A stretch of DNA of 64,000 nt, taken from contig NZ_QYUM01000003.1 of the NCBI RefSeq assembly GCF_003590775.1, positions 622,501 through 686,500 on the forward strand, in the 5' to 3' direction. Shown in pieces: positions 8,935 to 17,389 of the stretch (positions are counted from its first letter, which is position 1; each line of letters opens with the position of its first letter). The notes under the pieces were generated by a model that was not told the origin of the DNA, made no database searches, and saw only the letters and a list, made by a program, of their open reading frames with translations. This DNA comes from Sphingomonas cavernae. GTDB lineage: Bacteria; Pseudomonadota; Alphaproteobacteria; Sphingomonadales; Sphingomonadaceae. A program made the translations under genes and the position numbers.

Positions 8935-10122
8935 CGCGCCGCGCGATTTCATCTCGGCTCGGCGGCGCTTCGACCAGCGTGAGCCGAAAAGGCGCGTCTT
9001 TACCCGCTTGACCAGATTGAGCAGATAGTTCCACGCAATCGCGAACTGCATGGCCCGGCCCCAGGGGGCGATGCCTCCCTTCGCCTTCGAAAAGTTCAAG
9101 ATGTCCTGCAACTGAAAGACCTGCATCGCATTGCGTGCGCGCAAGGAAAGGATTTGCCGGATTGTCGGCTCTCCGGCCAGCGAAGGTGGGAGTGTCAGCC
9201 CCACGGCCTTGAAGTTGAGCTTGGTCCGCACGCATTTTTCGCACCGTCCGCAATTTGCGGTCGACGATGCGTTCTGCCAGCAGACCCTCAGGTTGGCCAG
9301 GGATTCGGGCCATTCCCCGATCCCCTGAACCTTTGCGGTCCTGCCAAATCCGCTGCCATCCAGAACGATTTCGAAGTCTCGGGATGAGAGCATCGCGAAG
9401 GTGATCGGGTTCGACCCCCAGGGAAGGCCGAGATGGGCATAGTCTTCACCGGAGCCGATCAGGGCGGTGCCAAATGAGCCTTGCCAGTGGCGGAGGCAGG
9501 TCGACAGGCCCGCCCCGAATTCCATCTGCCAGACCGTTGAGGCAACGTCCCGCCAGTTGGTCCGCATCTTGACCAGCGGCACATTGACCGATGCCATCGT
9601 ATCTGCAGCAGCGGCGAAAGCGTCCTCATATTGTTGCTCGTTCGCCAGCGGAATATCGAGCCCGTGGACGAACAGCGCCGCGCCCAGCTCGCGAGTGTTT
9701 CTGGACGCCTGCCCGGTAATGTGGCGCCAGATCGTAAACGAGCTGTCGACACCGCCCGAGCAGGCGGCAATCGCGAGACGAGGAAATCGAACGCCATTTG
9801 GCGTGTCGGGGCATTCAGCGTCGGCACTTATCCTTACCGCTTTGTAGAGGTCGGGCCGCCACAGCGTCCAGCAGACGACGAACTCTTCGAGACTGGCCAA
9901 CAGCGACCGCGAGACCGGTCCCTCGATGTGCAAGTCCCGGCCGGCCTCCATGGCCTTGAAGATGAGGGCGGTCGCGGCGAGGTCGTGGCGTCCGAGCGGT
10001 TCCGGCAGCGCCGCCGGCGGCCCCTCAATCTCCCACCAGATCTCGGTCTGGTCGAACGAAGCAATGCGCCGCACCCGCTGCGGGGAACGCACCTCGGCAA
10101 GTCTGGCGTTGATCCTCTCCAT
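8911..10122 (-). CDS. QueC-like PP-loop ATPase with C-terminal zinc-binding cysteines (copy A)
   Basis: 403 residues. Residues 1-110 form an N-terminal domain that I do not recognise. A PP-loop S-G-G-V-D-S-S follows at 122-128, the signature of ATP-pyrophosphatases that adenylate carboxyl or amide groups. Near the C-terminus Cys281-x9-Cys291-x2-Cys294-x2-Cys297 resembles the zinc site of QueC (7-cyano-7-deazaguanine synthase). Overall length and the N-terminal domain differ from true QueC (about 230 residues), so a queuosine role is not implied. It is a tandem paralogue of 10306-11529, with about two thirds identity by eye and a 35-base identical block (9212-9246 versus 10622-10656). Function unknown. 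The flippase neighbour suggests, weakly, a surface-polysaccharide modification. Confidence 0.75.
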   Translation of the reverse strand: MERINARLAEVRSPQRVRRIASFDQTEIWWEIEGPPAALPEPLGRHDLAATALIFKAMEAGRDLHIEGPVSRSLLASLEEFVVCWTLWRPDLYKAVRISADAECPDTPNGVRFPRLAIAACSGGVDSSFTIWRHITGQASRNTRELGAALFVHGLDIPLANEQQYEDAFAAAADTMASVNVPLVKMRTNWRDVASTVWQMEFGAGLSTCLRHWQGSFGTALIGSGEDYAHLGLPWGSNPITFAMLSSRDFEIVLDGSGFGRTAKVQGIGEWPESLANLRVCWQNASSTANCGRCEKCVRTKLNFKAVGLTLPPSLAGEPTIRQILSLRARNAMQVFQLQDILNFSKAKGGIAPWGRAMQFAIAWNYLLNLVKRVKTRLFGSRWSKRRRAEMKSRGASSPGSGE

Positions 10123-10200
10123 AGGTGCGGTTCACCAGGAAGTTCGTCTGACGTTCACAAGCGGACAGAGCATCGAATCGTCGCTGCACCACGATCGCGC

Positions 10201-10248
10201 CAACATGCGGCATCTCTATGACGATGGAACGGGCTGTGGATCATGCAC
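10201..10248 (+). pseudogene. remnant of an NTF2-like gene (decayed copy of 11688-12146)
   Basis: Three exact blocks match the 3' part of the NTF2-like gene in nearly constant register: 10201-10208 to 12035-12042, 10214-10227 to 12048-12061, and 10237-10248 to 12072-12083. A one-base shift between the second and third blocks breaks the frame. Translated, it still reads N-M-x-H-L-Y-D-D-G. It lies divergently upstream of PP-loop copy A, just as the intact gene lies upstream of copy B, so it marks the end of an ancient duplication unit. Confidence 0.7.
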
Positions 10249-10305
10249 GGTATTTCCCGATGCGCTGGCCGGAAGCGGTTGATCCCGGTCAGCGGGGTGA
10301 TCATA

Positions 10306-11529
10306 TTACCCGACACCAGCCGGGTCCGTTTGATCTGCCGTCGCAACGGCCAAGGATGGTTTGGTGGTCCCCGACTTTCGACGTGCGCGGGGAAAGAGCA
10401 TCTGCTTGGTCCGCTTTCCCGCATTGAGCACAACGTTCCACGCGATCGAGACCTGCACCGCGCGTGCCCAGCCGGGCAGGGCGTTTCCGCGCATTCGGCA
10501 ATGGTCGACGATGTCCTGAAGCTGGTCCACCTTGACGGCGTTGCTTGCGCGCAGCGTCGCGATCTGCGTCAGCGTCGGCTCGCCTGCGAGCAAGGGCGGC
10601 AAATCCAGTCCCAGCGCGCGAAAGTTGAGCTTGGTCCGCACGCATTTTTCGCACCGCCCGCAATTCGCGCTTTCGGATGCGTTTTGCCAGCATACGCGCA
10701 GGTTGGACAGCGCTTCGGGCCAATCGCTGATCGCTTCCAGCTTGGCCGTTCGCCCGAAGCCGCCGCCGTCCCAGACCACCTCGAATTCGGGCGATGAGAG
10801 CATCGCAAAGGTGATCGGATTCGATCCCCACGGAAAGACGAGATGGGCATAGTCCTCTCCCGATCCGATCAGCGCTGAATCATATGTTCCCTGCCATTGG
10901 CGCAGGCACGACGATAGCCCCGCGCCGAAATCCATCTGCCACGTCCTTGATCCCAGCTCGCGCCAGTTGGTCCGCATCTTGACGAGCGGCAGATCGATCG
11001 AGCGTAGCGTGTCGGCGGCGCTGGCGAAGGCATCGTCGAACTCAGCCTGTCGTGCCAGGGGAATGTCGAGCCCATGGACGAAGAGCGCGGCGCCAAGCTT
11101 GCGACTGCTGCGGTTCGCGCGTGCTTTGAAATGGCGCCAGATCGTGAACGAGCCGTCGACACCTCCCGAACAGGCGGAGATCGCGGTCTGCGGATGGCTG
11201 ACGCTTGGCGCGTCATCGAGTTCGGTGTCGGCGCTCACACTGACCGGGGCATAGAGATCGGGACGCCAGAGCACCCAGCAAACCACGAGTTCCTCAAGAG
11301 CCGCCAGCAGCGATCGCGAAACCGGACCCTCGATGTGCAGATTGCGCCCCGTCTCCATCGCCTTGAAAATCAGTGCGGTGGCCGCGACGTCGTGACGCAC
11401 CAGCGGACCGGGAAGGACGTTCTCGGGCCCCTCGATGTCCCACCAGATACTGGAATGATCGAAATATGCGGTTCTGCGCACCATCCCGGGTGAACGGCTT
11501 TCAGTGAGCCTTACGCGCAAACTCTCCAT
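10306..11529 (-). CDS. QueC-like PP-loop ATPase (copy B)
   Basis: 407 residues from ATG 11529, chosen by alignment with the N-terminus of copy A (M-E-x-x-x-x-R-L). It has the same architecture: N-terminal domain (1-110), PP-loop at 121-127, and C-x9-C-x2-C-x2-C near residues 280-296. The PP-loop reads S-G-G-V-D-G-S: the Ser after Asp, conserved in PP-loop enzymes, is Gly here, whereas copy A has Ser. The C-terminal 40 residues diverge from copy A. It is divergent from the NTF2-like gene at 11688 across a 158-base promoter region. Function unknown. The two copies may have split tasks or form a hetero-oligomer. Confidence 0.73.
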   Translation of the reverse strand: MESLRVRLTESRSPGMVRRTAYFDHSSIWWDIEGPENVLPGPLVRHDVAATALIFKAMETGRNLHIEGPVSRSLLAALEELVVCWVLWRPDLYAPVSVSADTELDDAPSVSHPQTAISACSGGVDGSFTIWRHFKARANRSSRKLGAALFVHGLDIPLARQAEFDDAFASAADTLRSIDLPLVKMRTNWRELGSRTWQMDFGAGLSSCLRQWQGTYDSALIGSGEDYAHLVFPWGSNPITFAMLSSPEFEVVWDGGGFGRTAKLEAISDWPEALSNLRVCWQNASESANCGRCEKCVRTKLNFRALGLDLPPLLAGEPTLTQIATLRASNAVKVDQLQDIVDHCRMRGNALPGWARAVQVSIAWNVVLNAGKRTKQMLFPRARRKSGTTKPSLAVATADQTDPAGVG

Positions 11530-11687
11530 GGCCTCAGCCTCGTCTCGACAGCCGCCGGTGTCCATAACATGAAGCAACTCGCGCGATCTGTCGAAACTTT
11601 TGCGCATGGCTGAGCAAAGTGCGGCTCGGCGCTTGCCTTCATCACCATCGGGCTTATCGCTTGGCGGCTGAACATGGGAGGACAGGC

Positions 11688-12146
11688 ATGGCCACAGCGG
11701 CGATAGACTTGCACGATCTCGACCAGATTTTCGATGCCTTTTACGCGTCGGTCTCAGGGCCGCCCGGCGGTCAGGACTGGTCCTTGTCCGAAGCGTTGTT
11801 TCATCCCGATGCGCGCATGGTGCGCACGCGGCTCGACGAGCATGGTAAGCCGATTGCGCTCACCTTCGATCTCGACTCCTATCGCGCCAATGCTTCGGCA
11901 TTGCTTGCCAATATGGCGTTCTACGAGATGGAAATCGCGCGCAAGGTCTTCCGCTTCGGCAACATAGCGCAGGTTTTCTCGGCCTATGAGGCGCGCCCCG
12001 CGCCCGACTCCACCGATCTGATCAAGCGTGGGCTCAACATGCTCCACCTCTATGACGATGGCAGTCGCTGGTGGATCATGCACTGCATCTGGGACGACGA
12101 GCGCGAGGGACTGGAACTGCCGCCCGAACTGCGCGGGCGTGGCTGA
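11688..12146 (+). CDS. NTF2-like / SnoaL-fold protein
   Basis: 152 residues from ATG 11688, preceded by GGGAGGA (11676-11682). The cone-shaped NTF2 fold is suggested by [10 protein letters not shown] at the N-terminus, a central L-F-H-P-D-A-R-M segment, and a C-terminal strand pair [21 protein letters not shown] typical of the nuclear-transport-factor-2 family. Members range from enzymes to ligand-binding proteins, so no reaction can be given. It overlaps the start of glsA by 8 bases and is divergent from PP-loop copy B. A decayed second copy of its 3' end lies at 10201-10248. Confidence 0.82.
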   Translation: MATAAIDLHDLDQIFDAFYASVSGPPGGQDWSLSEALFHPDARMVRTRLDEHGKPIALTFDLDSYRANASALLANMAFYEMEIARKVFRFGNIAQVFSAYEARPAPDSTDLIKRGLNMLHLYDDGSRWWIMHCIWDDEREGLELPPELRGRG

Positions 12147-13080
12147 CCTTCAGAAAGTCGTCGATGCGATCGCCGCCGAGATGGCGGCGGTTGAGGAGCG
12201 CGGCAAAGCTGCCGACTATATTCCGGCGCTCGCTCGTGTCGAGCCGAGTAGCTTCGGCATCGCGGTCGTCACCGCTGACGGCCGCCGCTTCATGGCGGGC
12301 GAGGCCGAGACGTCCTTTTCGATCCAGAGCATTTCCAAGGTGTTCATGCTGACGCTCGCGCTCGGCAAGCTTGGCGATGCGCTTTGGCGTCGCGTGGGGC
12401 GCGAACCCTCGGGCTCGGCGTTCAATTCGATCGTCCAGCTCGAATTCGAGCACGGCATCCCGCGCAACCCCTTCATCAATGCAGGCGCGATCGTGGTCGC
12501 CGACGCGGTGCTGGAACGCGGCCAGCCACTGAGCGTGATCGGAGAGCTGCTGCGTTTCGTGCGCTTCCTCGCCGAAGACGAAGCGGTCGAGATCGACATC
12601 GAAGTGTCCGGATCCGAGGCCGATACGGGCTTCCGCAACCTCGCGCTTGCCAATTACATGAAGGCGTTCGGCAACCTCAACAACGCCGTCCACGACGTGC
12701 TCAATGTCTATTTCAACCAGTGCGCGCTCGCGCTGAGCTGTCGCCAGCTTGCCATGGCGGGGCGTTATCTCGCCGCCGACGGCGTGCATCCCGGCACCGG
12801 GCGGCATGTTATCTCGGCCGCCCGTGCGCGCCGGATCACCGCACTCATGCTCACCTGCGGCCATTATGACGGCTCGGGCGAGTTCGCCTTCCGCGTCGGC
12901 ATTCCGGGCAAATCGGGTGTCGGCGGCGGCATCCTTGGCATCGTGCCGGGCAAGGCCTCGATCGCGGTCTGGTCGCCCGGCCTCAACGAACGCGGCAATT
13001 CTCTCCTCGGCAGCCGCGCCCTCGAACGCCTCGCCGAGGCGACCGGCTGGTCTGTGTTTAACGGGGGACTGTCGGCCTAG
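12139..13080 (+). CDS. glsA: glutaminase (GlsA family)
   Basis: 313 residues from GTG 12139, the usual length for bacterial glutaminases (about 308). It hydrolyses glutamine to glutamate and ammonia. The serine-hydrolase dyad S-x-x-K is at residues 64-67 (S-I-S-K) in the expected S-I-Q-S-I-S-K-V-F context. Also present are [19 protein letters not shown] and the C-terminal K-S-G-V-G-G-G-I loop. The GTG start overlaps the NTF2-like stop (GTGGCTGA), indicating coupled translation. The 3' end overlaps the convergent CAP gene by 4 bases. Confidence 0.95.
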   Translation: MADLQKVVDAIAAEMAAVEERGKAADYIPALARVEPSSFGIAVVTADGRRFMAGEAETSFSIQSISKVFMLTLALGKLGDALWRRVGREPSGSAFNSIVQLEFEHGIPRNPFINAGAIVVADAVLERGQPLSVIGELLRFVRFLAEDEAVEIDIEVSGSEADTGFRNLALANYMKAFGNLNNAVHDVLNVYFNQCALALSCRQLAMAGRYLAADGVHPGTGRHVISAARARRITALMLTCGHYDGSGEFAFRVGIPGKSGVGGGILGIVPGKASIAVWSPGLNERGNSLLGSRALERLAEATGWSVFNGGLSA

Positions 13081-13604
13081 AAGGGCCGCTCGCCGATTAC
13101 GTTGCCCGTGGCTGCGTAACGGCAGACCAGATATTCGTCCTCGGCGTTTTTGGCGATCGCGCAACCGACGCTGCCGGTGTCGCGCCACATGATCTGCGTG
13201 TAATGGCCGACGTCCGCGAGGTCGCCGGTCCTGCTGTTGTTCGGGAAGGTCCCGGGTTTGAAGTTCCGCTTTTCCTCGATCCAATGGCCGACCATCGTTT
13301 CGGGCGCAAAGGCGCCGCGCGTGCCCATCCACAGGTTTTCGCCCTGGGCATCGGGATCGTCGGAGAATTCCTCGTAATGATCGAACCTGCCGCTCGCGGC
13401 CAGGTGACGTGCCCATGCCGCCGCGTCGGCGGCAAGCCCTGCGTCCCAGCGCATTGCGGGAAGTCCCTCCGTCGCGCGTTCGGCGTTGTGCGTGTAGAGT
13501 AGTCGCTGTTCAAGGCTGGGAAGCGACGCGCCGGCCAGAACACCCGCTGACGCCATCAACGCCGCGATCCGTACCCCCCGGTACAGCCTGTTTCGCCGAA
13601 ACAT
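13077..13604 (-). CDS. CAP-domain (SCP/PR-1-like) secreted protein
   Basis: 175 residues. A signal peptide (about residues 1-26, hydrophobic core [13 protein letters not shown]) precedes a CAP domain. The CAP hallmarks are H-N-A-E-R-A near the start of the domain, G-E-N-L-W in the middle and [11 protein letters not shown] near the C-terminus. The cleft His residues are present. Bacterial CAP proteins are extracytoplasmic and mostly uncharacterised. Single gene, convergent with glsA. Confidence 0.92.
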   Translation of the reverse strand: MFRRNRLYRGVRIAALMASAGVLAGASLPSLEQRLLYTHNAERATEGLPAMRWDAGLAADAAAWARHLAASGRFDHYEEFSDDPDAQGENLWMGTRGAFAPETMVGHWIEEKRNFKPGTFPNNSRTGDLADVGHYTQIMWRDTGSVGCAIAKNAEDEYLVCRYAATGNVIGERPF

Positions 13605-13718
13605 GATTCCGTCCGTCTGTTCGCTTCAGAGCGGATCAGCATTGACGAATGTCAGTGACGAAGAGGTTTGAGGGTGTGGTGAACCCGGCGATAACTATAG
13701 CGCGCACGCCATGGGGGT

Positions 13719-13754
13719 GCCGGGCGGGCGATGTAAGGGGCATGCCCGCCCGGC
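13719..13754. terminator. GC-rich hairpin downstream of the small ORF at 13762
   Basis: An 11-base perfect inverted repeat (13719-13729 with 13744-13754) around a 14-base loop, lying 8 bases past the stop of the leftward 55-residue ORF. There is no T-tract, so if it terminates transcription it is not a canonical intrinsic terminator. Confidence 0.4.
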
Positions 13755-13761
13755 GGGGGCG

Positions 13762-13929
13762 TCAGTTGGGGCGCGGCTTGTTCTCGCTGCGCTGCCATGG
13801 CGCATCGTAGAGCCGTGCGGTCAGGCGCCGGAAGACAAGCGCGGTGTCTGCGAACAGCGCTGCGGCCTGTTCGGAAAGGATGTGATGATGGTCGGCCCAC
13901 AGGCGACCTTCGAATTCGTCGCGCAACAT
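13762..13929 (-). CDS. small conserved-looking hypothetical protein (55 aa)
   Basis: 55 residues from ATG 13929, chosen because a TTGGAG lies eight bases upstream; in-frame codons further upstream have no RBS. The product is hydrophilic, without a TM segment, and reads M-L-R-D-E-F-E-G-R-L-W-A-D-H-H-H at its start and R-L-Y-D-A-P-W-Q near its end. It is divergent from the LysR gene at 14040, a position where sphingomonads often carry such a short ORF. No function can be assigned. The three consecutive histidines might bind metal. Confidence 0.6.
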   Translation of the reverse strand: MLRDEFEGRLWADHHHILSEQAAALFADTALVFRRLTARLYDAPWQRSENKPRPN

Positions 13930-14039
13930 GGCTATGCTCCAATTTGCTTTGGGGTGCGGTTCGTTCTCGCACCGCCTGAATGCCCGATCGCGGGGGTGGG
14001 CGCCAACAAATGCTTGCCTCAAGTTGATAAGTTTGCCTT

Positions 14040-14993
14040 ATGATAGAGGTCATGCGAAAACTGCCACCACTCGCCGCGGTCAGGGTGTTTGAAGCTGCTG
14101 CCCGTCATGGAAATTTCACAAAAGCCGCCGAGGAGCTCGGGATGACCCAGGCGGCGGTCAGTTATCAGGTGAAATTATTGGAAGAGCGGATCGGAACTTC
14201 GCTGTTCCACCGCGTCAAGCGCCAGGTGCTGCTGACCGAAACGGGCAAGCGCATCGCGCCGCTGATCTCGAGCGCGTTCGATGGCATCGACGACGCCTTC
14301 GCGATCGCACGCACCGACAATGAGTCGGTGTTGACGATAAGCTGTTCCAACACCTTCGCGCAGAACTGGCTCGCGCTGAGACTCGGCGCTTTCCAGATGC
14401 AGCGCCCGGGGCTCGCGGTTCGGCTTCATACCGACGATCATGTCGTCGACTTCGCGCGCGACGAGGTCGATGTGGCCATCCGCAACAGCGCCACGCCCTG
14501 GCCGGGTCTGGTCTCACATTTTCTGATGCGCGTGCCGATCGCGCCGCTCGCCAGCCCCGAATTCCTCGCCCGCCATCCGCCGGTCCGCGCGCCCGCTGAC
14601 ATCCTGGCGCTGCCACGGCTGTCGTCCGACGATATCTGGTGGGGGCGCTGGGCCGAGCAGACGGGCGCGGGCGCAGCGGTTGAAGCACCGCGCACCGCGC
14701 TACGGCTGGATTCGCAATTGCTCGAGGGCAACGCCGCGATCGCAGGGCATGGCGTCGCGATCCTCAATTTCGCGCTCTGGCGCAATGAGCTGCGAAGCGG
14801 CCGTCTCGTTCAGCCGCTGCCAGATCTCGCCTGGGGGCGGGGCATGTACTGGCTGGTCTATCCACCGCACAAGCGCAACGCGCCCAAGATCAAGGCTTTC
14901 CGCGCATGGATCGAGGCGGAGATGCGCGTCGACGCGGCCGATGATCTGCACGGCATCTTCACCCCGCCGGCTGACCTGGTCGCCGACGCCTGA
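14040..14993 (+). CDS. LysR family regulator, GcvA-like
   Basis: 317 residues. The N-terminus reads L-P-P-L-A-A-V-R-V-F-E-A-A-A-R-H-G-N-F-T-K-A-A-E-E-L, the GcvA-type helix-turn-helix, followed by the linker helix and an effector domain with S-C-S-N-T-F-A-Q-N-W-L and V-D-V-A-I-R. The GcvA clade includes activators of glycine-cleavage and beta-lactamase genes, but no such target is adjacent. ATG 14052 would be an alternative start. Divergent small ORF 13762-13929. Confidence 0.88.
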   Translation: MIEVMRKLPPLAAVRVFEAAARHGNFTKAAEELGMTQAAVSYQVKLLEERIGTSLFHRVKRQVLLTETGKRIAPLISSAFDGIDDAFAIARTDNESVLTISCSNTFAQNWLALRLGAFQMQRPGLAVRLHTDDHVVDFARDEVDVAIRNSATPWPGLVSHFLMRVPIAPLASPEFLARHPPVRAPADILALPRLSSDDIWWGRWAEQTGAGAAVEAPRTALRLDSQLLEGNAAIAGHGVAILNFALWRNELRSGRLVQPLPDLAWGRGMYWLVYPPHKRNAPKIKAFRAWIEAEMRVDAADDLHGIFTPPADLVADA

Positions 14994-15078
14994 TCTGAGC
15001 ATCCGGGCCGCGCCTGATGACGGCGTTTCTGCGCACGAGTGGATTGCGCGGTGACTCCAGCCTGCTATCCCAGCGCAT

Positions 15079-17328
15079 ATGGCCACTGAATTCACCGACC
15101 CGTTCGACCAGACTGTTGACCATCCTTTCGATAGCGCGCTCTCCGAACGCTATCTCGTCTACGCTCTCTCGACGATCACCGCGCGGTCTCTTCCCGATGT
15201 CCGCGACGGCTTGAAGCCCGTCCACCGCCGCCTGCTCTGGGCGATGCGGCTGCTGCGGCTCGATCCCGCTTCGGGCTACAAGAAATGCGCGCGCGTCGTC
15301 GGCGACGTGATCGGCAAATACCACCCGCATGGCGACCAGTCGGTCTATGACGCGATGGTCCGTCTCGCGCAGACCTTCTCGCTGCGCTACCCGCTCGTCG
15401 ACGGACAAGGCAATTTCGGCAATATCGACGGCGATAACGCCGCCGCTTATCGCTACACCGAGGCGCGGTTGACGCCGGTTGCCATCGACCTGATGGCGGG
15501 GCTCGACGAGGGCACGGTCGACTACCGCCCGACCTATAATGGCGAGGATGAAGAGCCTGAGGTGATGCCCGGGCTCTTCCCCAATCTGCTCGCCAATGGC
15601 GCGAGCGGGATCGCGGTGGGCATGGCGACCAACATCCCTCCGCACAACGCTGCCGAACTCATCGACGCGGCGATGCTGCTGATCGACCAGCCCGCGGCCG
15701 AAAATGCGCAACTGCTCGAATATGTGAAGGGCCCCGATTTTCCCACGGGCGGCATCGTGGTCGACAGTGCGTCGGCCATTGCTGATGCCTATGCGACGGG
15801 CCGCGGCGGCTTTCGCGTGCGCTCACGTTGGGAAAAGCAGGACGAGGGCAGGGGCACCTGGGTCGCGGTCGTCACCGAGATTCCGTATCAGGTTCAGAAA
15901 TCCAAGCTGATCGAGCAGATCGCGCAGCTTATCAACGACAAGAAGCTTCCGATTCTCGCCGACATTCGCGACGAATCGGACGAGGAGATCCGCATCGTCC
16001 TCGAACCGCGCAGCCGCACGGTGGAGCCTGAGATGCTGATGGAAAGCCTGTTCCGGCTGACCGAGCTCGAAACCCGCATTTCCCTCAACCTCAACGTGCT
16101 CGATGCCAGCCGCACGCCGCGTGTGATGAGCCTGAAGGACGTGCTCACCCACTGGCTCGAGCACCAGATCGATGTCCTCGTCCGCCGTTCGCAGCATCGT
16201 TTGGCGAAGATCGACGACCGCGTCGAATTGCTCGACGGCTATCTGATCGCCTATCTCAACCTCGATCGCGTCATCGAGATCATCCGCACCGAAGACGAGC
16301 CCAAGCCCGTGATGATGGCCGAATTCGGTCTGAATGACCGCCAGGCCGAGGCGATCCTCAACATGCGGCTGCGTTCTTTGCGCAGGCTCGAGGAAATGGA
16401 GATCAAGAAGGAGCGCGAGGCACTGGACGCCGAGCGCAAGACGCTCGCCGCGCTGATCGAAAGCCCCGCGCGCCAGCGCACGCATCTTAAGCGCGATCTT
16501 GGCAAGCTGCGCGAGCGCTATGGCCCCGAAACCGCGCTCGGCCGTCGTCGGACGCTGATCGAAGAAGCCGCGCCCGCGCGCGAAATCCCGCTCGAGGCGA
16601 TGGTCGAGCGCGAACCGATCACCGTCATCATGTCGCAGCGCGGCTGGATCCGTGCGATGAAGGGGCATATCGACCTTTCCTCCGCCGACGCGCTCAAGTT
16701 CAAGGAAGGCGATGGCCCAGCACACGCCTTTCATGCGCAGACCACCGACAAGATCCTGCTCGCCGCCGACAATGGCCGATTCTACACGCTTGCCGCCGAC
16801 AAGCTTCCGGGCGGACGCGGCTTTGGCGAACCAGTACGGCTGATGATCGACATGGAGAATGAAACCGGCATCATCGTCGTGCTGCCAGGAACGCCGGGCG
16901 GCAAGCTGTTGGTGGCGTCCTCGGATGGCCGCGGCTTCGTGGCGGCGGTCGCCGATGCGGTCGCGGAAACACGCAAGGGCAAGCAGCTCGTCAACGTCAG
17001 GCCAGGCGCGAAGCTGAAAATTGTCCGGCCAATTCCGGCGAATGCGGATTATGTCGCGGCGATCGGCGAGAATCGCAAGCTCGTGGTCTTTCCGCTGGGA
17101 GAGCTTCCCGAGATGGGCCGGGGACAGGGCGTGGCGCTTCAGCGCTACCGTGATGGCGGATTATCCGACGCAGTTGCCTTCCGATTCGAGGACGGCCTGA
17201 GCTGGGCGATGGGCGGTGAAACCGGACGGACGCGGACCGAGGCGGATTTGACACCCTGGAGGGTGGCGCGCGGCGCCGCCGGGCGGATGCCGCCGACCGG
17301 ATTCCCTCGCGACAATCGGTTCGACTGA
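15079..17328 (+). CDS. parC: DNA topoisomerase IV subunit A
   Basis: 749 residues, typical of ParC. It cuts and rejoins DNA to unlink daughter chromosomes together with ParE (not in the window). The catalytic Tyr is residue 126 in A-Y-R-Y-T-E. The quinolone region reads [10 protein letters not shown] (82-91), with Gln where E. coli ParC has Ser80. The N-terminal winged-helix/tower/coiled-coil core runs to about residue 480. The C-terminal part is a reduced beta-pinwheel with G-x-G-x-x-R-F-like blades, shorter than in GyrA, which supports ParC over GyrA. Confidence 0.95.
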   Translation: MATEFTDPFDQTVDHPFDSALSERYLVYALSTITARSLPDVRDGLKPVHRRLLWAMRLLRLDPASGYKKCARVVGDVIGKYHPHGDQSVYDAMVRLAQTFSLRYPLVDGQGNFGNIDGDNAAAYRYTEARLTPVAIDLMAGLDEGTVDYRPTYNGEDEEPEVMPGLFPNLLANGASGIAVGMATNIPPHNAAELIDAAMLLIDQPAAENAQLLEYVKGPDFPTGGIVVDSASAIADAYATGRGGFRVRSRWEKQDEGRGTWVAVVTEIPYQVQKSKLIEQIAQLINDKKLPILADIRDESDEEIRIVLEPRSRTVEPEMLMESLFRLTELETRISLNLNVLDASRTPRVMSLKDVLTHWLEHQIDVLVRRSQHRLAKIDDRVELLDGYLIAYLNLDRVIEIIRTEDEPKPVMMAEFGLNDRQAEAILNMRLRSLRRLEEMEIKKEREALDAERKTLAALIESPARQRTHLKRDLGKLRERYGPETALGRRRTLIEEAAPAREIPLEAMVEREPITVIMSQRGWIRAMKGHIDLSSADALKFKEGDGPAHAFHAQTTDKILLAADNGRFYTLAADKLPGGRGFGEPVRLMIDMENETGIIVVLPGTPGGKLLVASSDGRGFVAAVADAVAETRKGKQLVNVRPGAKLKIVRPIPANADYVAAIGENRKLVVFPLGELPEMGRGQGVALQRYRDGGLSDAVAFRFEDGLSWAMGGETGRTRTEADLTPWRVARGAAGRMPPTGFPRDNRFD

Positions 17329-17389
17329 CGGCGTTTTCGACCTCGATTTTACAGTAAATTTACCTTCCGCGGCGTAACCCGGTCGGCGC

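Noticed and set aside
12076-13416. 446-codon minus-strand ORF
   Set aside because: Antisense to glsA and out of frame with the CAP gene, both clearly real.
13652-14053. 133-codon minus-strand ORF
   Set aside because: Overlaps the better-supported 55-codon ORF in another frame and the LysR start; no RBS.
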